Assembly: GCF_000743945.1 (NCBI RefSeq)
Contig: NZ_CP009238.1
Location: 310,001 to 374,000 of the forward strand
Direction of reading: 5' to 3'
Length of the DNA stretch: 64,000 nt
Source of the DNA: Basilea psittacipulmonis DSM 24701
GTDB lineage: Bacteria; Pseudomonadota; Gammaproteobacteria; Burkholderiales; Burkholderiaceae_B
Part shown: in pieces, positions 50,249 to 59,542 of the stretch
Numbering within the stretch: position 1 is the stretch's first letter
How the letters are laid out: the number at the start of each line of letters is the position of its first letter
The notes under the pieces: model-generated
What the model saw: only the letters and a program-made list of their open reading frames with translations
Databases searched by the model: none
What the model was told of the DNA's origin: nothing
Position numbers and translations under genes: made by a program

Positions 50249-50965
50249 ATGATAATTGAGTTACTCAGTCACTTGCCTTTTATGGATCAAGCCAGAGCCA
50301 CTATGGTTGCTCATGCGTTTTGGCCGATGGTCAAAGCGGGTTTTCTGGTTTCTTTACCGTTGGCCATTATTTCTTTTATTTTTGGCTTGCTGATTGCGGT
50401 AGGGGTGGCCTTTTTTAAGGTAATGCCTGTCACCCACGTATGGCACAAAATCCTATTGAAATTTTTGAACCTGTATGTGGCGATGATTCGCGGTACGCCT
50501 TTGTTGGTGCAGTTGTGTATCGTGTTTTATGGCTTGCCAGCGGTGGGGATTGAACTGGATCCAATTCCTACGGCGATTATTGGGTTTTCTTTGAATGTAG
50601 GGGCTTATGCTTCTGAAACAGTAAGAGCGTCGATTCAGTCAATTCACAAAGGCCAGTGGGAAGCTAGTGCTGCATTGGGGATGAGTTATATTCAAACGTT
50701 TTTGTATGTGATTTTGTCTCAAGCCACGCGTGTAGCCGTACCACCTTTGTCGAATACATTTATTAGCTTATTTAAAGATACGTCTTTGGCATCGGTGGTG
50801 ACGGTAACGGAGTTGTTTAGAGTGGCTCAGCAAGAGGGAAATCGTAGCTATGATTTCTTGCCCGTATTTATTGAAGCAGCCTTAGTGTATTGGGGCTTTT
50901 GCTGGGTATTGTTCTATATCCAAAAACGTATTGAACGAAGACAAGATCGTTACGTGACGCGGTAA
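50249..50965 (+). CDS. Amino-acid ABC transporter permease (His/Glu/cystine type)
   Basis: 238 residues with about five membrane segments and the EAA-type loop ASAALGMSYIQTFLYVILSQA, plus VAMIRGTPLLVQLCIVFYGLP, typical of HisM/TcyB permeases. It is paired with the upstream binding protein. No ATP-binding gene lies nearby, so the ATPase is shared or elsewhere. Confidence 0.88.
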   Translation: MIIELLSHLPFMDQARATMVAHAFWPMVKAGFLVSLPLAIISFIFGLLIAVGVAFFKVMPVTHVWHKILLKFLNLYVAMIRGTPLLVQLCIVFYGLPAVGIELDPIPTAIIGFSLNVGAYASETVRASIQSIHKGQWEASAALGMSYIQTFLYVILSQATRVAVPPLSNTFISLFKDTSLASVVTVTELFRVAQQEGNRSYDFLPVFIEAALVYWGFCWVLFYIQKRIERRQDRYVTR

Positions 50966-51157
50966 ATGAAAGATGCGTTGATGGGGGATTCATACATGTG
51001 GTTTGGTGTTTATTAGCGATGTAGTGCTGCTGATTGTGAGTTTATCCATGATGAGATAGATGATACGTTGATCGTGTGCAGACGTATCATCTATGTGTTG
51101 TTTTGGAGTGTGTGAAATATTAGACGAGGCTTCACTCACGTTAATCGTGAGGTCATA

Positions 51158-51200
51158 AAAATAAGTCGATCAGCTAATGACATGAATCACTGATCGACTT
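51158..51200 (-). terminator. Terminator downstream of the DUF805 gene
   Basis: AAGTCGATCAG (51163-51173) pairs perfectly with CTGATCGACTT (51190-51200). Read on the minus strand it is followed by TATTTTTATG. Confidence 0.8.
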
Positions 51201-51210
51201 GAGATAAATA

Positions 51211-51597
51211 TTAAGAAGACTTTCTATCATTGCCACAGATGACTAGGACAATAATCACTAAAAAACTTAAAAACGAGAAAAAAATCCCAAATGATAATAA
51301 AGCCCACCATGGACTGACACCTATATCACGCATTCGACGAACTGAAGCGGTAAACCAAGGGATAAAGAAAATAATAAGAAATAGGTTGCTAGATATGACA
51401 TATAGCATGCTCCTTGTTTCACTAAGGTCTTCAGCAATAGGTGCTAACCAAATGCCCCATAACAGTATATGAAAGAAATAGCAGAAAAAACTAACGGGAA
51501 TACAGCCTTTCCAATAGTTTTCTTTGCTTAATGTTCCCTTGACATTAAAATAATTTTTCCAACATTCTTTGTAAAGTTGAAACATATTTTTTTCCAT
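51211..51597 (-). CDS. DUF805 family small membrane protein
   Basis: 128 residues with three to four hydrophobic segments and the family's RRMRDIGVSPWWALLSF block and N-terminal FNVKGTLSKENYWKGC. Its function is unknown. The fifth codon Met (51585) is an alternative start. It lies 14 bp downstream of ttcA, which is on the same strand, and may be its last cistron. Confidence 0.8.
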   Translation of the reverse strand: MEKNMFQLYKECWKNYFNVKGTLSKENYWKGCIPVSFFCYFFHILLWGIWLAPIAEDLSETRSMLYVISSNLFLIIFFIPWFTASVRRMRDIGVSPWWALLSFGIFFSFLSFLVIIVLVICGNDRKSS

Positions 51598-51611
51598 AGC
51601 AAACTCCTTAA

Positions 51612-52502
51612 TTAGGTTTGGCGAGACAGATGAGTGATATTGATGATGGTATCTTCTTCTAAATCAGGAAACTTTTCGTCATCAAAAGCTTTGTCCCCAT
51701 TGTCATCGGCAATATGAGTGGGATACAAATTAATAAAATCATAAAGTGACTTGTCCATAAGGTGTGATGGAGTGATGGCACTAAGGGCTTTAAACGCATT
51801 CCAGACCTTTTTAGGGCTTTCTTTTTCCCATGCTTTAATCATTGTGGCAACTTCTTTGCGTTTTAAATTTTCTTGAGACCCGCATAGATTGCAAGGGATA
51901 ATCGGAAAGTTCTCGATTGCAGCATATTGGATAATCTCGCTTTCAGGAACATAAGCCAAAGGTCTAATGACGATATGTTTTCCATTATCAGACACGAGTT
52001 TAGGTGGCATGGATTTTAGTTTGGCCGCATAAAATAAATTTAAGAAAAAAGTGGCCAAAATATCGTCACGGTGGTGTCCCAATGCGATTTTTGTCGCTCC
52101 TAACTCTTCTGCTACGCGATATAAGATACCTCGTCTTAGACGAGAACATAGTGAACAAGTCGTTTTCCCTTCTGGAATCAGTCGTTTGACAATGCTATAT
52201 GTGTCGCGATTTTCAATGTGATAGTCCACACCAATGGATTGGAAGTATTGTGGTAATACTTCTTCAGGAAAGCCAGGTTGTTTTTGATCAAGATTCACCG
52301 CTACGATATCAAAGTTAATAGGAGCTCGTTGACGTAGCTTTAACAACACATCTAAAAGCGTAAAAGAATCTTTACCGCCAGAGACACAAACCATGACTTT
52401 ATCGCCATCTTCAATCATATTGTAATCTGTAATGGCTAGTCCGACCGAGCGAACAATACGCTTTTCTAGCTTGTTATGTTTATATTGTGTTTTATCTTTC
52501 AT
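51612..52502 (-). CDS. ttcA: tRNA 2-thiocytidine(32) synthetase TtcA
   Basis: 296 residues. The PP-loop [15 protein letters not shown], the first Fe-S cysteine pair [13 protein letters not shown] and the third Cys in [12 protein letters not shown] are all present. It thiolates C32 of certain tRNAs using an iron-sulfur cluster. It follows folB by 6 bp on the minus strand. Confidence 0.96.
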   Translation of the reverse strand: MKDKTQYKHNKLEKRIVRSVGLAITDYNMIEDGDKVMVCVSGGKDSFTLLDVLLKLRQRAPINFDIVAVNLDQKQPGFPEEVLPQYFQSIGVDYHIENRDTYSIVKRLIPEGKTTCSLCSRLRRGILYRVAEELGATKIALGHHRDDILATFFLNLFYAAKLKSMPPKLVSDNGKHIVIRPLAYVPESEIIQYAAIENFPIIPCNLCGSQENLKRKEVATMIKAWEKESPKKVWNAFKALSAITPSHLMDKSLYDFINLYPTHIADDNGDKAFDDEKFPDLEEDTIINITHLSRQT

Positions 52503-52508
52503 GATGGA

Positions 52509-52874
52509 TTAAGATTCTCGTGTATTTGTTTGTTCAATACCCACCGCAGCACAGTCAGAAAAAGCTAGAGGCTTACTGATACGTAAATGAACACGACTGA
52601 CTTGAGGAAATTCATTCAAAATTCTCTGATTCACGCGATCAGCCATGACTTCGATTAAATGAATATGTTCTCTAGTGCATTCATCGATAATCGCTTGACG
52701 GATATAGCGATAGTCCAACACAGTATCAATGTTTTTGTCATTAATTTCTTGGCTTAGATTGACATCTAGTTCGGCATCAATCACGATAGGTTGGGTGGCA
52801 CGTAATTCATGTTCTAGCACACCTATTCGTGCATTAATGGAAAGGCGAGAAAAGAAAATGCGTCTTATAGTCAT
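52509..52874 (-). CDS. folB: Dihydroneopterin aldolase FolB
   Basis: 121 residues with the FolB pattern: IFFSRLSINARIGVLEHE, LDYRYIRQAIID, HIHLIEVMADRVNQRI and VHLRISKPLA. It cleaves dihydroneopterin in folate synthesis. It is the first gene of a folB-ttcA(-DUF805) run on the minus strand. Confidence 0.93.
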   Translation of the reverse strand: MTIRRIFFSRLSINARIGVLEHELRATQPIVIDAELDVNLSQEINDKNIDTVLDYRYIRQAIIDECTREHIHLIEVMADRVNQRILNEFPQVSRVHLRISKPLAFSDCAAVGIEQTNTRES

Positions 52875-53046
52875 ACATTTATCCGATACAAAACAAAGAT
52901 TTTAACGCTTTTTGCTCAAATAAAGTTAAAGAAATAAAAATGCTTTTAATGAATAAAAGCATTTTTTATTTCATGTGAAAATTCTGATTTTGATGGTTGT
53001 TTGTGTTATCATATTATAGATAAATGAAATTTTGTAGAGAAAGGAA

Positions 53047-54384
53047 ATGAGAAGCTTAGGAGTTATTTTATTTGTGGCGTTATTGACCGCTTGCTCAAGC
53101 AGTTCTGGGAATAAATCGTCAAATTTAGTTGTTCATCCGAATATTCCTGTAACAGAATCTCCCAGCACAGGTGGTTCAAGTGGTGAAAATTCCGAGGGAT
53201 CGCAAGTTAACGGTTCAGATCAGGGGGATAGCATCGAGTCACAGCCGGATAACAGTGGAACAGGTGCTTCAGGTTCTGGATCGAGTGATGGCACAAAACA
53301 GGATGGTGCAGGGTCATCAACGGGTGATAATGGAAATTCAGAAAATGCTCAAGAAGTAGATAATGGAGCGGCTGTGGCAGATGGCGATGCTTCCAGCGAT
53401 AGTAAGAATAGTGATTTTCATCCTCCTACAGAGAAAGAAGGCGATGATAATACTTTTGATGCTACCGATATTGAAGCAGGAGGAAATAATGAGACTACAG
53501 AAGAGGTTCGTGTTGCTGATAAGGAAGCTGAAAAAAACGCTGCCGCTCCTTTGCACAAATATGCTCCACCCACCAAAGAGGCGATTAAAGAGTGGCTAAC
53601 AACACCTGTCACTGAGGGTGGGTTAGGCGTAGAGAATGCAGATGATGTAGCGTATTATTTAGATGAGGGAAAAGTAGGACGTGATGCATTCTTTCAAGCT
53701 AATAAGGGAAATGCAGAGAAACAAGGCTTTCAAACGGCTCAAAAACGTTGGATACGGTCATCAGATAGTCACCGTATTTATTATGATCAGGAAAATGCTC
53801 CACTTTTGTACAATCAAAATTACTCAATGATTGAAGGTGCCTTGGTTACTCATCTTGTTGGGGATGGGTCTGGCCTGATAGATGATTTTATGATTCTAGA
53901 AAAAGGTCAGTTTACGAGTCGGGATGAATTGAAGTCTCTTTCAGGTAAGGTGACTTATACAGGTAAAGCTTTTGATAAAGATACGCAAGTTGTAGTTGTA
54001 AGAACTGACTCAGGAAGTGACTCCTACTCCGTTTTAGGATCAGGTACATTTACTTACACTATTGATTTTGATAAAAATAAAGGTAGCGGTAAGATTACTG
54101 ATATGTCATCATATGGTGATATTATCTTAAAGGAAGTGAATTTGGCTCCTGGTCAGAAAAACCTTCTAACTGGTGAAAGCTATTATGGTGCGGGCTATCA
54201 GACAGGTAATGATAGTAGAGGTGAGGTTACTTTCGCTAATGGCGTTGACGATAAGACCTATAAGTATAGCATTGCTTTATATGGTTATGATGGAGAAGAA
54301 GTGTTAGGCAAAGTTCAAGAAGTAGAAGAAGGTAAGGGCATTGGCAAGGATGTCATTGGTTTTGGTGGTAAGAAGCAGCAGTAA
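53047..54384 (+). CDS. Slam-dependent surface lipoprotein (TbpB/hemophilin-like barrel)
   Basis: 445 residues. A lipoprotein signal peptide (LLTAC, Cys16) is followed by a low-complexity Ser/Gly/Asp/Asn/Glu linker up to about residue 160. A helical handle (about 178-235) leads to a C-terminal eight-strand barrel-like domain: LSGKVTYTGKAF, GSGTFTYTIDFDKNKGSGKI, SRGEVTFANG and the closing KYSIALYGYDGEEVLGKVQ...IGFGGKKQ. This end pattern is typical of TbpB, fHbp and hemophilin-type Slam substrates. The next gene encodes a Slam homologue. I infer a surface-displayed lipoprotein that binds a host metal or haem protein; the ligand is not known. Confidence 0.8.
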   Translation: MRSLGVILFVALLTACSSSSGNKSSNLVVHPNIPVTESPSTGGSSGENSEGSQVNGSDQGDSIESQPDNSGTGASGSGSSDGTKQDGAGSSTGDNGNSENAQEVDNGAAVADGDASSDSKNSDFHPPTEKEGDDNTFDATDIEAGGNNETTEEVRVADKEAEKNAAAPLHKYAPPTKEAIKEWLTTPVTEGGLGVENADDVAYYLDEGKVGRDAFFQANKGNAEKQGFQTAQKRWIRSSDSHRIYYDQENAPLLYNQNYSMIEGALVTHLVGDGSGLIDDFMILEKGQFTSRDELKSLSGKVTYTGKAFDKDTQVVVVRTDSGSDSYSVLGSGTFTYTIDFDKNKGSGKITDMSSYGDIILKEVNLAPGQKNLLTGESYYGAGYQTGNDSRGEVTFANGVDDKTYKYSIALYGYDGEEVLGKVQEVEEGKGIGKDVIGFGGKKQQ

Positions 54385-54432
54385 TGCTAATCACCGATAA
54401 TATCGGAATGATAATCGATATAGTAACCTGTA

Positions 54433-54466
54433 AACAGGCTATTCATCAGAATGGTCTGTTTTTTCT
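54433..54466 (+). terminator. Hairpin terminator/attenuator between lipoprotein and Slam genes
   Basis: AACAGGCTATTC (54433-54444), loop ATCA, GAATGGTCTGTT (54449-54460, two G-U pairs), then TTTTTTC. It lies in the 110-bp gap inside the presumed two-gene unit and would lower Slam output relative to its substrate. Confidence 0.8.
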
Positions 54467-54493
54467 TTATGTTAAAATAAGTGCGGTAGAAAA

Positions 54494-55918
54494 ATGATGA
54501 GACCAAGTAAAGTTCGGGTTGTGATAGCTCAGATGGGATTATGCGTTAGTCTCTGTTTGGGAGTAGTCCGCGCAGAAGTATTGACAGTTGAGCCGATTCA
54601 TTTTCAGTCGATCGACTATCAACGTGAAAAATGGGTAGAGGCGAACATGAGCTTATCCAACGATACCCTACCTCTAGCTGAATATCAGCTTTCGTCTGTC
54701 GAGGCACAGATTACAAAATTCATTCGATCCAAACAATGGGACGCATTGATAGCAGTATTGTACCAATATGCACAGCATCCGAATAAAGATATAGCCTTGT
54801 ACTATTATGCATTAGGTGCTTTGCAACGAGCGGAAGGACTGCAATCACAAGCGATTCATACATATCAGGTTTTGACGAAATATCGTTCTGACTTAATTTA
54901 TTCTCAATATGATTTAGCCTTAATGTTAATGGAGGATTATCAATATCAAGAAGCCAAAAAGTTGCTGACAGTATTAATAAAACGATCAGATGAAGCCTTG
55001 TCAGAAAGGGTTTATGCACGTTTACGGCATATTGAAAAACAACAATCATGGCAACCGTTTTTTGATATTCAATACGTAAAAACGGATAATGTGAATAATG
55101 CAGCGACTTCCCCTGTGATTGTGATTAATGGTAAAACGTTTGTCAGAGATGAAGAAAGCAGACCGAAATCAGCTCATGGCGTATCTTATACAATCGGTGC
55201 GACACGTCGTTATCAGATAATAGGTCATCACCATTTTTACACTTCTTTGGGGGCGAATGGCACTTATTATTGGGATGCCAAAGACTATCGCGAAGAGAGT
55301 TTGCAGACGGTATTGGGCTATGTGTACAAAAATATAAAGCAAGAATGGCGAGTATTGCCTTTTTGGGACCATAATCGCTTAGGTGGGCACGCATACAGCC
55401 GTTATTATGGTGTGAGAATGGGGTGGTTTCAAAAATTAGGACCTAAGTGGTGGGTATCAGGTAGCTATCAATATCGAAAAACAGCTTATTTTGATGAAGT
55501 GATTGCCGATCGTTATAATGCTCGTCAGCATTGGATCTTGATGAATCAACGCTGGTTGATAAATCCTTACTGGATGCTATCGGCAGGGGTGGACTATACT
55601 CGAGAATATGCATTTGATCCGTCGCTATCTTCCCGTAAAAAGGGAGTTTCAGCAGGGGTATATTACGAAAAAGATTGGGGAGCTCATCTCAGCGCTTATT
55701 ATGGTTGGCGACATTTTGATCGGGAACACGTGATCTTTGATCTCAAACGCAAAGACAAAGAACGTCATGTTAGCGTATCTTTATGGCATAAAAGCGCTAA
55801 ATGGAAAGGCATACAGCCTACCATTAATTACACCTATCGTCGCATAAAAAGCAATCTCAGCGATTTATATGATCGTTCTGAATCGACCGTATTGATTAGC
55901 TTTTCAAAAACGTTTTAA
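54494..55918 (+). CDS. Slam-type surface lipoprotein assembly modifier (DUF560)
   Basis: 474 residues. A signal peptide (about 1-28, GVVRAEVL) is followed by a periplasmic TPR-like N-terminal domain (about 45-190, with QWDALIAVLYQYAQH, DYQYQEAKKLL). The rest is an outer-membrane barrel with strand-rich, Tyr/Trp-dense sequence (TSLGANGTYYWDAKD, VSGSYQYRKTAYFD, SAGVDYTREYAFDP) ending in Phe (SFSKTF). Length and layout match Neisseria Slam1/Slam2. It moves specific lipoproteins from the periplasmic face to the cell surface. The gene just upstream is the obvious substrate, and the TbpB-like lipoprotein at the left edge may be another. Confidence 0.85.
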   Translation: MMRPSKVRVVIAQMGLCVSLCLGVVRAEVLTVEPIHFQSIDYQREKWVEANMSLSNDTLPLAEYQLSSVEAQITKFIRSKQWDALIAVLYQYAQHPNKDIALYYYALGALQRAEGLQSQAIHTYQVLTKYRSDLIYSQYDLALMLMEDYQYQEAKKLLTVLIKRSDEALSERVYARLRHIEKQQSWQPFFDIQYVKTDNVNNAATSPVIVINGKTFVRDEESRPKSAHGVSYTIGATRRYQIIGHHHFYTSLGANGTYYWDAKDYREESLQTVLGYVYKNIKQEWRVLPFWDHNRLGGHAYSRYYGVRMGWFQKLGPKWWVSGSYQYRKTAYFDEVIADRYNARQHWILMNQRWLINPYWMLSAGVDYTREYAFDPSLSSRKKGVSAGVYYEKDWGAHLSAYYGWRHFDREHVIFDLKRKDKERHVSVSLWHKSAKWKGIQPTINYTYRRIKSNLSDLYDRSESTVLISFSKTF

Positions 55919-56267
55919 AAGCCTTTTTTATAAGTGGTCTTGTTGAAGCAATGCAACAGATATTAGGGTTTATCCCTAGTACCTTTCACGAAAAGAATGT
56001 TGTTGTTTTGAAGAAATAATGATAAGGTATTACCTCGTTTTTGAATGTGCTGAATATTGCGGTATAGCAAGGAATCAGACATTTTAAAAATAGAAAAATA
56101 CAGGAAAAATGAATGTAACACTGATTCGGTATAGACGGAACACGGGTTCTAGCGGAATGGAGTGGTTTGATTCTTGGAAAGTAATAAAAATATTGAAAAA
56201 GTATTGATTAATTTCTTAGTGAACATTCGTTGATATTCGATAAATAGGATTAAACATCGGAGTAGGT
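55919..56267. other. Spacer, no gene seen
   Basis: About 350 bp between the Slam gene and the citrate transporter. It is AT-rich; no hairpin with a clear T-run, repeat or open frame was found. Confidence 0.4.
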
Positions 56268-57563
56268 ATGTTAACGATAGTTGGTTTAGCCATTATTTTT
56301 ATCATTGTGGCGTTATTGCTTAGTGAGAAAGTATCACCAGTGATTGCTTTGGTATTGGTGCCTTTTGTGGGGGCCTTATGTTTAGGCTTTGATTTAGACA
56401 CGATTGTCAAAGAGTTTTATCTCAAAGGCACGTCATCGGTGGTCCAAATCGCCATCATGTTTGTATTTGCTATTTTGTTCTTTGGCATCATGAGCGATGC
56501 CGGTATTTTCAAGCCTGTCATTGATAAATTAATTTTATTGACACGTGGAAACGTGGTGGCTGTTGCAGTTGGAACGGTCTTTATTTCCGTAGTTGCTCAG
56601 TTAGATGGAGCAGGAGCGACAACATTTTTATTGGTGGTGCCTGCTTTATTGCCGTTGTACCAACGTTTGAAAATGAGTCCTTACCTACTGTTTTTGTTAT
56701 TGGCAGCCAGTGCGGGGATTACTAATATGCTACCTTGGGGTGGTCCTCTTGGACGAGTCGCTACGGTGCTAAATATGGATGTGGAAGTGTTGTATCGTCC
56801 CTTAATTCTCGTTCAGGTGATTGGTATCGGATTGACAGCATTATTAGCCGTGGCTTTAGGTATTCGTGAAAAACGTCGCATTATAGCAGAGCATGGAGCC
56901 TTGGTAACGGATGGGAATAACTTCGTTCATGCTTTGGAAGCAGGACATCAAAAACCTGCTTTGTTCAAAACAAATGTGGTGTTATTTTTGATTACGATGG
57001 TGGTCTTATTTGGTGGGTTTATGCCTCCTGCTTTTGCCTTCATGGTTGCCACTAGCATTGCTTTGTTGGTTAACTATCGAACGCCGAAAGAACAGATGGC
57101 TTGTATCAGCAGTCATGCGGGTGGGGCTATTATGATGGCAACGGTGATTTTAGCTGCAGGATTGTTTTTGGGTACCTTAAAAAATGCGGGAATGCTAGAT
57201 TCTATCTCTAAGGATTTGGTGGCATTCTTACCGGATTTTGTGAAACCTAATTTGCATTTGATTATCGGCTTCTTGGGTCAGCCTCTAGAATTGGTGTTTA
57301 GTACCGATGCGTATTATTTTGGTTTATTCCCTATTGTTAATGAAATTACTATGGCTTCAGGTGTGCCTCCTGCTCAATCGGGCTATGCTGTTATGATTGG
57401 TAGTATTGTGGGTACTTTTGTAACGCCATTTTCACCCGCCTTATGGATGGGGTTAGGGTTAGCTAATTTGTCAATGGGTAAGCATATCCGCTATTCGTTT
57501 ATGTGGGTATGGTTATTATCGCTTGCTTTGTTGCTGGCCACATGGGCGATTGGCGTGATTTAA
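56268..57563 (+). CDS. CitMHS-family citrate:metal transporter
   Basis: 431 residues with about 12 membrane segments. The blocks SSVVQIAIMFVFAILFFGIMSDAGIF and VFISVVAQLDGAGATTFLLVVPALLPLY are those of the CitMHS family, which imports citrate complexed with Mg2+, Ca2+ or similar ions with protons. Its only lyase-like companion in the window is the CitE-like gene at 4.6 kb, far away. A terminator follows. Confidence 0.92.
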   Translation: MLTIVGLAIIFIIVALLLSEKVSPVIALVLVPFVGALCLGFDLDTIVKEFYLKGTSSVVQIAIMFVFAILFFGIMSDAGIFKPVIDKLILLTRGNVVAVAVGTVFISVVAQLDGAGATTFLLVVPALLPLYQRLKMSPYLLFLLLAASAGITNMLPWGGPLGRVATVLNMDVEVLYRPLILVQVIGIGLTALLAVALGIREKRRIIAEHGALVTDGNNFVHALEAGHQKPALFKTNVVLFLITMVVLFGGFMPPAFAFMVATSIALLVNYRTPKEQMACISSHAGGAIMMATVILAAGLFLGTLKNAGMLDSISKDLVAFLPDFVKPNLHLIIGFLGQPLELVFSTDAYYFGLFPIVNEITMASGVPPAQSGYAVMIGSIVGTFVTPFSPALWMGLGLANLSMGKHIRYSFMWVWLLSLALLLATWAIGVI

Positions 57564-57582
57564 ATCATGTGTAAGTATCAAT

Positions 57583-57616
57583 AACGGTGGTGAGTAATCT
57601 CAGCACCGTTTTTTAT
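57583..57616 (+). terminator. Terminator after the citrate transporter
   Basis: AACGGTG (57583-57589) pairs with CACCGTT (57604-57610), followed by TTTTTA. Confidence 0.85.
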
Positions 57617-57624
57617 GTTCAAAG

Positions 57625-57790
57625 GGTCTGATGATCGTCGCAGAACCGAGCATACGGGCGATTTTATGGGTGTTTTAAGCTATCGACCAGACACCTGTAA
57701 ATATCATGATTATCAGTGCGTCAATATCTCGCGAGCCTGTTGTAACGTCGTGTCCGTAATCGTTGCAGAACGTGGCATATTGGCTTGTAC
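57625..57790. repeat. Decayed copies of the recN 3' end
   Basis: 57723-57784 matches the last about 60 bp of recN (57909-57970), sharing AACGTCGTGTCCGTAATCGT in a row. 57629-57670 matches a slightly more internal piece (57943-57985, GCAGAACC-AGCAT-CGGGCGAT). Both lie just beyond the recN stop codon, in the same orientation as recN. No other gene is seen in 57564-57898. Confidence 0.85.
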
Positions 57791-57898
57791 GTGGTAATTT
57801 ATAAGTTGGTTAGGTATCACGAGGAATGTGGTGTATAAGGCTCTATACAGGTAGCCATATTTTTATCATGACGACAGCTAACCAAATATACCCATCGT

Positions 57899-59533
57899 CT
57901 AATGCCCCAACATCTCACGAGCATGTTTTAACGTCGTGTCCGTAATCGTTGCAGAACCCAGCATGCGGGCGATTTCACGAATACGTTCGTCTTGATTCAT
58001 CAAGGTGATGCGAGAGATGGTTTTATCTTTTTCCGACTGTTTCTCAACCAAGAAATGATGATCGCCATAACTAGCGACTTGAGGTAAATGTGTGACGCAA
58101 AGGACCTGATGTTTTTGTCCTAAATCATGTAAGAGTTTTCCTACAATATCGGCAACCGCACCGCCAATACCGCTGTCCACTTCATCAAAAATCAAAGTGG
58201 GTACGCGTTCGGCTTGGCTAGCCATGACGGATAAAGCTAAAGAAATGCGTGCTAATTCACCACCTGACGCGATCTTGTGCAATGCTCGAGGCGTGGTGCC
58301 AGCATGTCCCGCTACTAAAAATTCCACGCTTTCTACACCGTGTTGACTAGGTTCAGTTGGGGATAACTGTACATCAAAACGTCCACCTTTCATGGCGAGA
58401 TCTTGCATAGCGGTGGTGACTGCTTTTGAAAGTTTTTGGGCCACTTTCTTTCTGGCTTGCGTTAAGGTAGCAGCTTGTTTTAGGTAGTGTTGCTCGGCTT
58501 CTTTAGCCTCTTTCTCAAGTGCTTCGAGATCGGCCATCTTTTCAAGTGTTTCAAGAGATTGTTCGATTTCGATAACTTTTAAATAAAGCGTTTCGGGAGA
58601 ACAATGAAATCGTTTTGAAGCACTAAAAATCGCTGAAATTTTAGATTCCATCTCAGCCAATGTATCAGGATCGATGTCGATATTATTCAGATAATGATTG
58701 AGATCTGAAGATGCCTCTTGACATTCAATGCGAGCGGATTCAATCGTGTTAAAAATCGGTTCAATACTACTGTCAATTTTTGATAGGGATTGAAGATGGC
58801 GACATGCTTGGGTCAGTAGATGTAATACACTGTTCTGTTCGCCATCGATAAGGTTCAATGTGGATGAACTTAAATCAATGAGCTGTGCTGCATTAGATAG
58901 ACGGCTGTGTGATTCGTTCAGTGCTTCCCATTGGCCTTTTTGTAGTTTCAACTTTTTAAGTTCGGATAATTGCCATTCGAGACGATCGCGTTCTTCCGAT
59001 CTAAGTGCCTGTTCGGCAGTGGCTTTTTCAAGGGTTTTTAGGGCGGTTTGCCAAATCTGGTAGGCTTGTGAAACAGATTTAGAAAGATCTTTATGGGCGA
59101 CATCGATCATGACACGCTGTTCAGTAGGCTTTAATAAGTTCTGATGGGCATGCTGACCATGAATATCGACCAGATGTTCTCCAATCTCTTTTAGCTGTGA
59201 TAAAGTGCTGGGAATACCATTTATCCAAGCTCGACTTTTTCCTTTTAAATCAAACGTGCGTCGGATAACCAATTCCTCATCGTTGATGTCCTGTTCTTCA
59301 CACCATGTCTTGAGTGATGCAGGTCTATCAAATACAGCTGTAATCTCGGTTTTATCAGCTCCTTCGCGGATAGAAAAACTTTCTGCACGACCGCCTAAAC
59401 AAAGCGATAAAGCATCGATAAGAATGGACTTGCCGGCACCAGTTTCTCCAGAAAAAACGGTAAATCCTGATTCAAAGGAGATGTCAAGTTTATTCACAAT
59501 GACAAAGTCGCGGATGTGTAAAGACTGTAACAT
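57899..59533 (-). CDS. recN: DNA repair protein RecN
   Basis: 544 residues, SMC-like ATPase. N-terminal Walker A FSGETGAGKSILIDAL, long coiled coils (about 150-350), then the signature ALHKIASGGELARISLALSV and Walker B PTLIFDEVDSGIGG. It acts in double-strand break repair. It follows nadK on the minus strand with a 9-bp gap. Its 3' end has decayed duplicates downstream. Confidence 0.96.
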   Translation of the reverse strand: MLQSLHIRDFVIVNKLDISFESGFTVFSGETGAGKSILIDALSLCLGGRAESFSIREGADKTEITAVFDRPASLKTWCEEQDINDEELVIRRTFDLKGKSRAWINGIPSTLSQLKEIGEHLVDIHGQHAHQNLLKPTEQRVMIDVAHKDLSKSVSQAYQIWQTALKTLEKATAEQALRSEERDRLEWQLSELKKLKLQKGQWEALNESHSRLSNAAQLIDLSSSTLNLIDGEQNSVLHLLTQACRHLQSLSKIDSSIEPIFNTIESARIECQEASSDLNHYLNNIDIDPDTLAEMESKISAIFSASKRFHCSPETLYLKVIEIEQSLETLEKMADLEALEKEAKEAEQHYLKQAATLTQARKKVAQKLSKAVTTAMQDLAMKGGRFDVQLSPTEPSQHGVESVEFLVAGHAGTTPRALHKIASGGELARISLALSVMASQAERVPTLIFDEVDSGIGGAVADIVGKLLHDLGQKHQVLCVTHLPQVASYGDHHFLVEKQSEKDKTISRITLMNQDERIREIARMLGSATITDTTLKHAREMLGH

Positions 59534-59542
59534 AAAGCTATT

